Source: Lachnospiraceae bacterium | Lineage (GTDB): Bacteria > Bacillota > Clostridia > Lachnospirales > Lachnospiraceae | Direction of reading: 5' to 3' | Assembly (NCBI GenBank): GCA_022483465.1 | Contig: JAKVNF010000001.1 | Coordinates: 1,302,001-1,366,000, forward strand | DNA length: 64,000 bases | In this document: positions 1 to 7,860 of the stretch, in pieces | Layout: each line of letters opens with the position of its first letter | Position numbering within the stretch: position 1 is the first letter of the stretch | Program-made: the position numbers and the translations under genes | The notes under the pieces: generated by a model | The model's input: the letters and a program-made list of their open reading frames with translations, nothing else | Told to the model about the DNA's origin: nothing | Databases searched by the model: none

Positions 1-1536
1 CGTCTCCGTCAGGGAGAGATCCGCGCCGAGCTCGCCGCAGATGCCGACCCAGCAGCCGTGCCGGTGTCCCGCATCGATGGTCATCTTGATCTCCCGGAGC
101 ACCGCCGGATGGTGGGTGTCGGAGAAGGGCTCGAGCTTTGCGTTCTGGCGATCGATCGCGCAGGTGTACTGCGTCAGGTCGTTTGTGCCGAGGGAGAAGA
201 AGTCCACCTCCTCCGCCAACTCATCCGCGCAGAGGACGGCAGCCGGTGTCTCCACCATGATGCCGATCTGGATGTTGTCAGCCACCTTCTGTCCCTCGTT
301 GGCAAGCTCCCGCTTGCACTCTGCGAGGATCTCCTTGGCCTCCCGGACCTCCCGCAGGGAGATGATCATCGGGAACATGATTGCCAGGTTCCCGTAGACC
401 GACGCGCGAAGCAGGGCCCGGAGCTGTCTCTTGAAGAAGTCCTTCCGGGTCAGGCAAATGCGGATCGCGCGGAAGCCGAGCGCCGGGTTCGTCTCCTTGT
501 CGAGGTTCATGTAGTCGATGGTCTTGTCGGCGCCGATGTCGCAGGTGCGGATGACGACGAGCTTGGGTGCCAGGGTCTCCAGGACGCGCTTGTAGGCCTG
601 GAACTGCATCTCCTCGGACGGATCCTCCTTGCTGTTCAGATAGACAAACTCGGAGCGGAACAGGCCGACGCCCTCCGCATCATTGGCCTGCACGGAACCG
701 ATGTCCGAGGGACCGCCGATGTTGGCGTAGACCTTGATGGTCTTTCCGTCGATGGTGGTGTTGGTCTTTCCCTTGAGTTCCTGGAGCAGGGCCTCCTTCT
801 TCAGGTCCTCGTTGTGCTTTCTCGTCAGGGAATCAATCAGATCCTGGGTGGGATCGATGTAGACGCAGCTGTTGTAGCCGTCGAGGATCGCAAACTTGCC
901 GTCCCAGTCGTCGGAGATGTCCTTGCACTGAATCAGCGTCGGCAGGTTCATGCTTCTGGCGAGGATCGCCGTGTGGCTGTTGGAGGAGCCCTCACGGGTG
1001 ATCATGCCAAGGAGCAGGGATTTGTCAAGTTTGACGGTCTCAGAGGGCGCCAGGTCCTCTGCCACGAGGATGCTCGGCTCCGTTCCCTGCAGGCTGTCGG
1101 TGTCCAGTCCCAGGAGCACCTCGATGACCGAGTTGCCCACGTCGATGACATCGGCACTTCTCGCCTGGAAGTAGGGGTCCTCCATCTCCTTGAACATCTG
1201 GGCCACGTTGTCAAAGCCCTGCCGGGCCGCATACTCTGCGGTGTGGTGCTGCTCCACCATAATGGTCTTGCAGGCATCGAGCAGATCATCATCGTCGAGC
1301 ATGTCCGCGTGGAACTGGAAGATGGCTGCGGACTCCTCGCCGGCAGCCGCCACCGCCCGGTCATACAGCACCTGCTGCTGTGCCTGCACCTTGAGCCTTG
1401 CCTGCTCAAAGCGGTTGAGCTCCGGGATCGGATCGTCGACGGTCTTCTCGTCGATGACGTACTCCGGATGCTTGAAGATACGGATCTTGCCCAGGGCAAT
1501 TCCGTGTAAAATGCTGATACCTGTCGCAACCTGCAT
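1..1536 (-). CDS. ptsI: PTS enzyme I (phosphoenolpyruvate-protein phosphotransferase), cut by the window edge
   Basis: Cytoplasmic enzyme I takes phosphate from phosphoenolpyruvate and passes it to HPr for all PTS sugars. My reverse-strand translation gives 512 codons with no stop; family members have about 570, so roughly the last 60 residues lie outside. The phosphohistidine loop reads SSNSHTAILARS with His188, and the C-terminal barrel shows the catalytic GICGE motif with Cys500 close to the edge. The ATG at 1536 is preceded by AAGGGGG at good spacing and opens MQVATGISILHG, as usual for the family. ptsH lies 74 bp upstream in the same direction. A long open frame on the opposite strand is only its mirror image. 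Confidence 0.95.
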   Translation of the reverse strand, partial: MQVATGISILHGIALGKIRIFKHPEYVIDEKTVDDPIPELNRFEQARLKVQAQQQVLYDRAVAAAGEESAAIFQFHADMLDDDDLLDACKTIMVEQHHTAEYAARQGFDNVAQMFKEMEDPYFQARSADVIDVGNSVIEVLLGLDTDSLQGTEPSILVAEDLAPSETVKLDKSLLLGMITREGSSNSHTAILARSMNLPTLIQCKDISDDWDGKFAILDGYNSCVYIDPTQDLIDSLTRKHNEDLKKEALLQELKGKTNTTIDGKTIKVYANIGGPSDIGSVQANDAEGVGLFRSEFVYLNSKEDPSEEMQFQAYKRVLETLAPKLVVIRTCDIGADKTIDYMNLDKETNPALGFRAIRICLTRKDFFKRQLRALLRASVYGNLAIMFPMIISLREVREAKEILAECKRELANEGQKVADNIQIGIMVETPAAVLCADELAEEVDFFSLGTNDLTQYTCAIDRQNAKLEPFSDTHHPAVLREIKMTIDAGHRHGCWVGICGELGADLSLTET

Positions 1537-1558
1537 GCCAATACCCCCTTTTCAAGAA

Positions 1559-1593
1559 GCGCGCACCGGGAGTGCCTCTGTCTCCGGTGCGCG
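1559..1593 (-). promoter_or_regulatory. Hairpin between ptsH and ptsI
   Basis: A 9-bp GC-rich stem (GCGCACCGG pairing with CCGGTGCGC) with a 16-nt loop lies in the ptsH-ptsI gap. No T-run follows it, so it is more likely an mRNA processing or stabilising hairpin, or a partial attenuator, than a full terminator. Confidence 0.4.
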
Positions 1594-1610
1594 CCGCCTG
1601 ATGCTGTGTC

Positions 1611-1871
1611 TTACAGATTATCCTGCATGAACTTCTCGACGGAAGCTGCTGCAGCGTCCTCATCGTCGCCCTCGATGCTGACGGTGACGGTGTCGCCCTG
1701 CTTAATGCCCAGTCCCATCAGGGCCAGGAGCTTCTTTGCGTCTGCGGACTTGCCGTCTGCAGTGGTGATGGTCACCTTGCTCGCATGTGCCTTGACTTCC
1801 TTGACCAGAAGTCCTGCGGGACGTGCGTGGATGCCAACCGGATCGGTAATCGTGTACTTGAATTCCTTCAT
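1611..1871 (-). CDS. ptsH: HPr phosphocarrier protein lacking the regulatory serine
   Basis: This 86-residue HPr carries phosphate from enzyme I to the sugar permeases. The active-site motif GIHARPAG holds His15. The region that in Bacillus HPr carries Ser46 (NLKSIMGVMSLG) reads DAKKLLALMGLG here, so the residue aligned with Ser46 is Lys47. HPr kinase should therefore not be able to regulate this copy. A second HPr at 29779 keeps the serine. Its place beside ptsI and its own promoter make it the main PTS carrier. The start ATG has an AAAGGAAA ribosome site. Confidence 0.96.
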   Translation of the reverse strand: MKEFKYTITDPVGIHARPAGLLVKEVKAHASKVTITTADGKSADAKKLLALMGLGIKQGDTVTVSIEGDDEDAAAASVEKFMQDNL

Positions 1872-1904
1872 GATGTTTTCCTTTCTGTTATCCTGGAGAA
1901 GCGC

Positions 1905-1921
1905 CCCCGACTGTCGGGGGC
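1905..1921 (-). promoter_or_regulatory. Hairpin in the ptsH leader
   Basis: A perfect palindrome (CCCCCGACTGTCGGGGG) lies between the predicted ptsH promoter and its start codon. No T-run follows it on the minus strand. It may stabilise the mRNA or bind a regulator. Confidence 0.35.
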
Positions 1922-1945
1922 CTTCGTGAAATCTGTCTGATTCTC

Positions 1946-1974
1946 AGTTTACCCGCGCCACACTTTGTTTGCAA
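1946..1974 (-). promoter_or_regulatory. Promoter of ptsH-ptsI
   Basis: On the minus strand a TTGCAA box (1969-1974) is followed after exactly 17 bp by TAAACT (1946-1951), a good sigma-A promoter, about 75 bp before the ptsH start. Confidence 0.6.
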
Positions 1975-2029
1975 CCTGTACAGAAATTTCCTTCGTTTCG
2001 ACAGGTTTCGTGGCAGTTTCCGGGGTTTC

Positions 2030-3940
2030 TCACTTGTTCAGCTTTGCGCCGTAGGTGACATCGTCGTAGTCGTCGGAGTTGGTCAGAAGCACCACCACCG
2101 TGTCCGGATGGCCGGCGGCCTTGATCTTATCGATGTCGAACTTCAGGAGCGGCTGGCCCTTCTTGACCTTGTCGCCCTCCTTCACGTAGGGGATGAAGCC
2201 GTCGCCGTTCATCTCCACCGTGTCGATGCCCACGTGGATCAGAACTTCCATGTCGCCGGCACCGGTGATGCCGATGGCGTGCTTGCTCTCTGCCACCGAG
2301 GAGATGTTGCCGTCCAGCGGTGCGTAGACGATGTCGCCCTCGGGCTCAATACCTACGCCCATGCCCAGTGCTCCGGAGGCAAAGGTGGGATCTGCGATCT
2401 TATTGTAGGGGATGACGGTTCCGTTCAGGGGCTTGCAGATGTCGCCCGCATTGCAGCGGATCACCACATCGCCCAGACCCAGCGGGACATTGTCTGCTGC
2501 GGAGACGTCCTCAGACTTCTTGATCTCCGGGGCCTTCTTCTCCTCTTCCGGCTCCTCTTCCTTCCACATGACGTTGGTCAGGGCGAAGGCGATGCCGCCG
2601 GAGATGACCAGCAGGATCGTGTACTGCAGGGGCTTGTCGATGGTCAGGTAACCGGGGATGCCGGTCACGCCGTATGCCGTTGCGCCGATGCCGCTGACTG
2701 CGCCGTAGAAGGAACCGACGATGCCGCCGATCATGGCTGCGATAAAGGGCTTAAAGAACCGCAGGTTGACACCGAAGATTGCGGGCTCCGTGATACCCAG
2801 GGCTGCAGAGAGCGAGGAGGGAACCGCGACGACCTTGGTCTTCTGGTTCTTGGTCTTCAGGCCGACTGCCAGGCAGGCGCCGAACTGTGCGAAGTTGGCG
2901 GCCGATGCGATGGGCATCCAGGTGTTGAGACCGGTGGAAGCCAGCATGCCGGCCTCGATGATGTTGTACATATGGTGCAGACCCATGACCACGGTCCAGG
3001 GGTACAGGGCACCCATGGCTGCTGCGCCGAAGGGATTGCCGACCAGGATCTTGGCGCCCTCCAGCACCCAGGTCTCCAGCTGTGCAAAGATGGGTCCGAT
3101 GATCGTGAAGGTCAAAAAGCAGGTGGCCAGCACCGTGCAGAGCGGGGTGACGAAGAGGTCGATCATCTCGGGCACGTGCTTGTGCAGCCAGTTTTCCACC
3201 TTGCACATAATCCACACGGCGATGATGACCGGGATGACATGGCCCTGATAACCGGACCGGCGCACGTTGAAGAAGAGCAGGTGCCAGACCGGGATGGCGC
3301 CGTCCGTGACGCCGAAGAAGGAGTTGATCGCGTCCGCCGAGCCAACGCTCCAGCCGTTGAGCAGGCTGCTGTTGATCATGGACAGACCCACGACCGCGCC
3401 CAGGAAGATGTTGCCGCCGAACACCCGGGCCGCGGAAACCGCGACGATGACGGGCAGGTAGGCAAAGGCGGTACTGGAGATCATGTCCAGCCACTGGTAC
3501 CAGTCTGAGGTGGAGAAGGAGGGGATGGCCTTGCCCAGCGCCTCGATGAGACCCATCATCAGACCGGAGGCAACGATGGCAGGCAGGATCGGGACGAACA
3601 CGTCGCCCAGAGCCTTGAGCATCTGCTTCCAGACGGGCTGCTTCGCGGCCGCAGCGGCCTTGACGTCGTCCTTGGTGGCCGCCGTCATGCCGGTGATCGC
3701 CAGGAACTCGTCATACACCTTGTTGACCGTGCCGGTGCCGATGATCAGCTGGAGCTGTCCGTTGGACTCAAACTTTCCCTTGACGCCCTCCACGTTCTCC
3801 AGTGCCTTGTCGTTGACCTTGCTGTTGTCCTTGATGACCAGACGCAGACGGGTGGCGCAGTGCGCCGCCTGGGCGATGTTCTCCCGACCGCCGATGTTGT
3901 CGACGATTTCCTGCGCACATTTGTGATAATCGAGTGCCAT
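2030..3940 (-). CDS. scrA: PTS IIBCA permease, sucrose type
   Basis: This 636-residue membrane permease imports and phosphorylates a glucoside, most likely sucrose. The order is IIB (residues 1-90; phosphorylated Cys28 in AAHCATRLRL), a hydrophobic multi-span IIC domain (about 105-455), an acidic linker, and a C-terminal IIA domain with the active-site stretch VLIHVGIDTVEM. Its layout and N-terminus resemble streptococcal ScrA; trehalose or another glucoside cannot be excluded. The ATG is preceded by AAAGGGGG. The amylosucrase, LacI regulator and phosphatase nearby support sucrose. A cre-like operator lies about 54 bp upstream. No GH32 sucrose-6-phosphate hydrolase is present in the window. 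Confidence 0.88.
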   Translation of the reverse strand: MALDYHKCAQEIVDNIGGRENIAQAAHCATRLRLVIKDNSKVNDKALENVEGVKGKFESNGQLQLIIGTGTVNKVYDEFLAITGMTAATKDDVKAAAAAKQPVWKQMLKALGDVFVPILPAIVASGLMMGLIEALGKAIPSFSTSDWYQWLDMISSTAFAYLPVIVAVSAARVFGGNIFLGAVVGLSMINSSLLNGWSVGSADAINSFFGVTDGAIPVWHLLFFNVRRSGYQGHVIPVIIAVWIMCKVENWLHKHVPEMIDLFVTPLCTVLATCFLTFTIIGPIFAQLETWVLEGAKILVGNPFGAAAMGALYPWTVVMGLHHMYNIIEAGMLASTGLNTWMPIASAANFAQFGACLAVGLKTKNQKTKVVAVPSSLSAALGITEPAIFGVNLRFFKPFIAAMIGGIVGSFYGAVSGIGATAYGVTGIPGYLTIDKPLQYTILLVISGGIAFALTNVMWKEEEPEEEKKAPEIKKSEDVSAADNVPLGLGDVVIRCNAGDICKPLNGTVIPYNKIADPTFASGALGMGVGIEPEGDIVYAPLDGNISSVAESKHAIGITGAGDMEVLIHVGIDTVEMNGDGFIPYVKEGDKVKKGQPLLKFDIDKIKAAGHPDTVVVLLTNSDDYDDVTYGAKLNK

Positions 3941-3993
3941 GTTAGGTCCCCCTTTTCATACAGTATTGTGGGTTTTTTGGCCGTTCCGCGGTG

Positions 3994-4007
3994 TGTAATC
4001 GTTTTCA
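3994..4007. promoter_or_regulatory. Operator-like site before the PTS permease (LacI or CcpA type)
   Basis: The 14-mer TGTAATCGTTTTCA is an imperfect palindrome fitting the LacI/CcpA cre pattern. The identical 14 bases recur at 10342-10355 before the amylosucrase gene, so both genes probably answer to the same repressor, either the LacI protein encoded between them or CcpA. A TTGAAA box just upstream on the minus strand could be the permease -35 element. Confidence 0.65.
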
Positions 4008-4152
4008 CAGCCTTTTCAACTTTAATTGTAAATTTATTGCCGGTATTTGTAAATATGCCCAATACAGAGATTTTTGCACATCGATTTTGTGCATTTTTAC
4101 GGAAAAGTGTTGATCCCGGTCCGAACGCTCTGCCGACTGGCTGAAATGCCGA

Positions 4153-4980
4153 CTAGACCAGTCCCAGCTGTGCAAAGGCCTTGGCGAGCCCGTCCTCCTG
4201 CACCGGCGGGCAGACGAGTTTGCTGACCTTTTTCAGGACCTCCGCGCCGTTTCCCATGCAGACGGGCATCTCCACGGTCTGCATCATCTCGAGATCGTTC
4301 ATGCTGTCGCCAAAGCCGACCGTGTCGGAAAGGGGCACCCCCAGCTTTTCTGCGATCCGGCGGACCCCCTGTCCCTTGTCGAACTTCCGGTTGACCAGCT
4401 CCCCGTTCAGGCAGCTGTGGGCGGTGACCTCCTGGATCACAAAGTGGAAGTCCTTCTCGAGGAGGCTTCTCGCCTCCTCGAGCTGGGAGGCCTCATTGCA
4501 CATGATGACGACCTTGTAGACCGGGCTCCCGTCGTACTCCCCCATCGGGCGGATGCCCAGGTTGGAGGCGAGGGCCTTGCGCCAGCGCTCGATCTCGCTG
4601 TTGCCGGCCGGCTGGTCCTTCAGGAAGGCGTCCATGTTCTGATCGCCCCAGGAGCCGGTCTTGGCCTCGATCGTGCAGAAGACTCCGTGCCGGTGGAGTG
4701 CGGAGAGGGCCGTGTCCCGCTGCTTTGGCGTCATCGGGCAATCGTAGAGCACCTCATCATGGCAGGTGACATACCCGCCAGAGCTTGCGATCACGCCGTC
4801 AAAGCCGTACTTTAAAAGCGGCGACAGCATGTCCCAGTTTCTTCCGCTGCACAGAAAGCACTGGTTTCCCTTCTCCTGTGCCCGGTGGATCGCCTCCACC
4901 GCACTCTGCGGGGGCTCGTTTTCCCCCGGCAGGGTGAGCGTGCCGTCAATGTCGATAAAGATCAGTTTCTTGTTTCCCAT
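4153..4980 (-). CDS. HAD-superfamily (Cof/IIB type) sugar phosphatase
   Basis: This 275-residue cytoplasmic HAD hydrolase starts MGNKKLIFIDIDGTL, whose DxD motif supplies the nucleophile and acid. It continues with SGRNW (motif II) and GFGDSMNDLEMM (motif IV), and has the large Cof-type cap. Such enzymes dephosphorylate small phosphosugars. The start codon shares one base with the lacI stop (TGATG), so the two are translationally coupled. Sitting between the sucrose permease and the amylosucrase, it could convert PTS-derived sucrose phosphate to free sucrose. That role is inference from context. Confidence 0.85.
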   Translation of the reverse strand: MGNKKLIFIDIDGTLTLPGENEPPQSAVEAIHRAQEKGNQCFLCSGRNWDMLSPLLKYGFDGVIASSGGYVTCHDEVLYDCPMTPKQRDTALSALHRHGVFCTIEAKTGSWGDQNMDAFLKDQPAGNSEIERWRKALASNLGIRPMGEYDGSPVYKVVIMCNEASQLEEARSLLEKDFHFVIQEVTAHSCLNGELVNRKFDKGQGVRRIAEKLGVPLSDTVGFGDSMNDLEMMQTVEMPVCMGNGAEVLKKVSKLVCPPVQEDGLAKAFAQLGLV

Positions 4981-5966
4981 CACATACTCTTTCTTTCCAC
5001 GATCGTGTACTCCAGCATGGTCTGTGTCACCGGCTGGTCCGGGTCCTCGCTCTCGATGAGCTTGATGAGCATGTCCGCTGCGGTCAGGCCGCACTGCCGG
5101 TAGTACAGGTGGGCCGTGGTCAGCGGGGGCTGGGAGATCGTGTCCGCCCAGTTGTCCCCGACGCCCGCAATGGCAATGTCCTCCGGGATCCTGCGGCCCG
5201 CCGCGTGGATCGCGTTCATCGCACCGTGGGCGATCCGGTCCGTGGCGCAGATCACGCCGTCGATGTCCGGGTACTCGGAGAGGAGCTCCTGCATCTTCGC
5301 CCTGCCGCCGTCCGAGGTGAACGGGGCAATCGTCTCGTGCAGATCCGCCACGTCATATCCCGCGGCGGTAAAGGCGCTCTCGCAGCCCAGGCGCCGCGCC
5401 TTGCCGGCTGCTGCATCCTCCTCCATGACGCCGATGAAGGCCAGGTGGGTTCTGCCCCGCTCCAGCATGCGCTCCGTCAGCTCCCGCACGGCGTGGAAGT
5501 CGTCATGGTAGACGCAGGGAATGCCCTGAAAGTTCTGCCCGGTGACCACCACCGGCTTCTCACTCCCCGCAATCGCGTCCCGCAGCCGCGGTGTCATCAC
5601 CGTCCCCATGAGGATGATGCCCGCCACCTGGCTGTTCTGCATGGACTCGATGTAGCGGATCTCCTTGTCCCGGTCCCCGCCGGTGGTCCCCAGGATCACC
5701 ATGTAGTTCTTCTCGCCGAGCCTTGCGGACACGCCGTCCAGGATCTGGGAGACCGAATCCGAGTAGACCTTCGGCACGATGATGCCGATCTGGCCGCCCC
5801 GGCCCGTCCGCATGACCTGGGCAGAGGGATTCGGCCGGTAGCCGGTCTGCTCAATCACCGCCTTGATCTTCTCCGACTTCTCCACACTGATGGAGCCGCC
5901 GTTCATGTATCTGCTGACCGCCGCCGGTGAGACGCCGGCCAGTCTGGCCACTTCCTTGATTGTCAT
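4980..5966 (-). CDS. LacI-family transcriptional regulator
   Basis: This 328-residue repressor begins with a LacI helix-turn-helix (TIKEVARLAGVSPAAVSRYM), then a hinge helix and a periplasmic-binding-protein-like sensor domain. It probably controls the sucrose genes through the 14-mer sites at 3994 and 10342. I chose the ATG at 5966 because it opens the conserved helix-turn-helix. An in-frame extension up to 6056 encodes only hairpin-derived residues from the end of the IscB element. No good ribosome site precedes 5966, so the transposon may have removed the native leader. The phosphatase gene overlaps its stop by one base. Confidence 0.9.
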   Translation of the reverse strand: MTIKEVARLAGVSPAAVSRYMNGGSISVEKSEKIKAVIEQTGYRPNPSAQVMRTGRGGQIGIIVPKVYSDSVSQILDGVSARLGEKNYMVILGTTGGDRDKEIRYIESMQNSQVAGIILMGTVMTPRLRDAIAGSEKPVVVTGQNFQGIPCVYHDDFHAVRELTERMLERGRTHLAFIGVMEEDAAAGKARRLGCESAFTAAGYDVADLHETIAPFTSDGGRAKMQELLSEYPDIDGVICATDRIAHGAMNAIHAAGRRIPEDIAIAGVGDNWADTISQPPLTTAHLYYRQCGLTAADMLIKLIESEDPDQPVTQTMLEYTIVERKSM

Positions 5967-6042
5967 AGATCTTTTGGCGGTCGTAGTCGAAGCCACCGGG
6001 CTTGCCCGGTGCCGCGAAGCGGGACGACCGCCCATTCTCCTT

Positions 6043-7552
6043 TCAAATAAAAGCAAAGCCTTTGTTGCGCATTACAATGGTGCATTTGGATGCACCAGCC
6101 TCTTTGCAAATATCAGTTTCTACGAACTGATATCTTGTATTGTGCTTACCACTCACTGTTAATAGTTTGCCATTCCAGCGTACCAGTGCTCCCGGCATAA
6201 CACGGTCGAGATCGTTGTACCCACGAGTGCTTTTTTTGACAGTCAGCTTTGATACCTCACATGGATGACTTGCTCTGTATTCTGCCAAACTGGGATAAGC
6301 CTTCTTTCCTTTTCGGACATCGGTCTGGCCAGTACGCTTATGACGATTCTCGCATACTTTTGTCCCGTTCAGATAATATGACCGCTCATGCTGATAATGA
6401 ATTCTTGCTCTGTCGTGCCGCCTGAACTGACGAATCTGTCCAACCTTCTTTAATGATGGTATCTCTGTCGGTGTAATGCGTTTCGCATCTCCTGCAATGA
6501 GCCACGCATCAATATAATGCGTTCCATCATCCGGCTCTTTTTTCGGATACCCATAGAAGGCACGCATTTGCTGTGTCTGCCATCCTGTTGTTATATAAGT
6601 AGGGTATCTGGATGCAAGTTCCTTTAACAGGTGGGGCATGATCTGATTGATTACGCTGAGTGCGTGATACTTTTTCAGCATGCCGTGTTTCTTGGACTGC
6701 AGCTTTGCACGCATGTTGCTGTTGGTATGTACAAGGCCGTGACAGCGTGTACATAAAGCCCGCAATGTTGTCAATACTCTCTGATCCTCGTCCCCTTGGC
6801 ATTATGTGATGATAATGTTCAATCGGTCGCCTTCCACATAGCAGACACTTTCCGTTTTGGTCATGAAAAACAGCATCGTTTCGATCTTTGAAACCGAACA
6901 GCCTGCCTTTCTGATACTCCCAGTTGCGGATACCCGGATTTTCCATCTTCGCAAAATCAAAGCGGTTAATCTCGATAGCTGCATTCGCAATGGGATAATA
7001 TCGTGACATAATCTCCACAATCCGGAGATGCGTGTTCAGTAAGTGTTTGGCAGTCGGTGTCAGCCATCCTTCGGGACGTTTGCGATTGTTGAACCTAGAT
7101 TCCGAGTTCTTGATGCCTTTACATTTGATTGCTTTCTTACACCCCGGAAGTATGCGATATAGTTCGGTGATCTTAAGCGTGTTATCGTGTACCACTGCTC
7201 TTCTTTGACGGCGTTTTCGTTCACCCCGTCTGGAAGCCCGACGATGTTTTTTCTTATTGTTCATATTGTGCGGAATATCATGGTTGTCCGTTTCCACCAG
7301 ATAAGAGCCAAGGTTACGGCCCTTACTGTCGATCAGAGACAGCCCGATATTCGTTCTGCCGGGATCAATGCCAAGAGTAATGGTATCGAGTCCCGGGTTG
7401 ATAATTGTATATGTTAACCGGATAACAAACGGCTTCACGCTGACTATGCGTGCTTTGCCAGCTTTCAGCATACGTTTGACCCGTCCGTAATGGTGAGTCG
7501 GCATCAAAGGACTGCCGTCAGCATTTTGGACGATAACATTCACTTCAGGCAT
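6043..7552 (-). pseudogene. iscB: IscB RNA-guided nuclease, broken by a one-base frameshift
   Basis: IscB is the transposon nuclease ancestral to Cas9. In order there are an N-terminal PLMP domain (SPLMPTHHYGRVKRMLKAGK), RuvC-I (LGIDPGRTNIG, Asp63), an arginine-rich bridge helix, RuvC-II (AAIEINRFDF) and an HNH domain (CLLCGRRPIEHYHHIMPRGRG). At about 6755-6757 (AAA on the plus strand) one extra base shifts the frame, so the upper ORF (6527-7552) ends in unrelated residues. The lower frame continues the HNH as LCTRCHGLVHT, has RuvC-III (HYIDAWLIAG), and stops at 6043. With one base fewer the protein would be about 502 residues, normal for IscB. A sequencing error is possible. The ATG at 7552 has an AAAGGAG site. 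Confidence 0.88.
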
Positions 7553-7800
7553 AATGCCGTCTCCTTTCGTAAAAATGGCTGTAAGCCACAGGCTGGTAGC
7601 CTGTTAACGTTTCCATAGCCTCGGTACGTGCTTTGCAGAGCGGGGAGCTTGGAAATCACACCCGGTGCACACGTATCATGGCTCTGCTCACTGACGCTGC
7701 GTCGCCTCCGGTGCAGAATTGATTAAGCGTTCCCTTTCGGGTCCCCCTAATCAATCCCCTTGGCTTGCCAAGGGGTCAGTGAAATTTACGTTGCACACCC
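7553..7800 (-). ncRNA. Presumed omega RNA of the IscB element
   Basis: About 250 bases without a gene lie directly upstream of iscB, where the omega (HEARO) guide RNA scaffold is encoded. The minus strand can fold into several hairpins: a long stem-loop at 7716-7756 (arms GATTGATTAG and CTTAATCAATTC around a GGG-CCC inner stem), an 8-bp stem at 7756-7775, and ACAGGCT-GGT-AGCCTGT at 7588-7604. Position and folding match the family; boundaries and guide end are not known. Confidence 0.6.
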
Positions 7801-7860
7801 CCTTTGGTGTACCCTCCTCCTATCCTCAAATGCTGTCGGTCCTGTCGGTCCAATGCCGGA

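Larger units (their letters stand above)
5970..7800 (-). mobile_element. IscB-type (IS200/IS605-related) transposon, ends approximate
   Basis: The element sits between lacI and the amylosucrase gene and consists of a presumed omega RNA (upper end) and an iscB gene. There is no Y1 transposase, so it would depend on one elsewhere. The lower end carries a cloverleaf-like structure: outer arms GGCGGTCGT and ACGACCGCC (5976-5984, 6024-6032) around the perfect hairpin ACCGGGC/GCCCGGT (5995-6010). The upper end carries the hairpin CCCCTTGG/CCAAGGGG (7756-7775). Subterminal hairpins are normal for this family. The exact borders are not determined. Confidence 0.6.

Noticed and set aside
58..1509. Long plus-strand open frame of 483 codons
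   Set aside because: It is the mirror of ptsI on the other strand; the reverse translation matches enzyme I motifs. High GC content makes such mirror frames long.
2108..3508. Long plus-strand open frame opposite the PTS permease
   Set aside because: Histidine/aspartate-rich translation without domains, mirror of a clear IIBCA gene.
6745..6765. Programmed frameshift in iscB
   Set aside because: GGC TTT ATG is not a usual slippery site and no stimulatory structure was evident; a mutation or read error is simpler.
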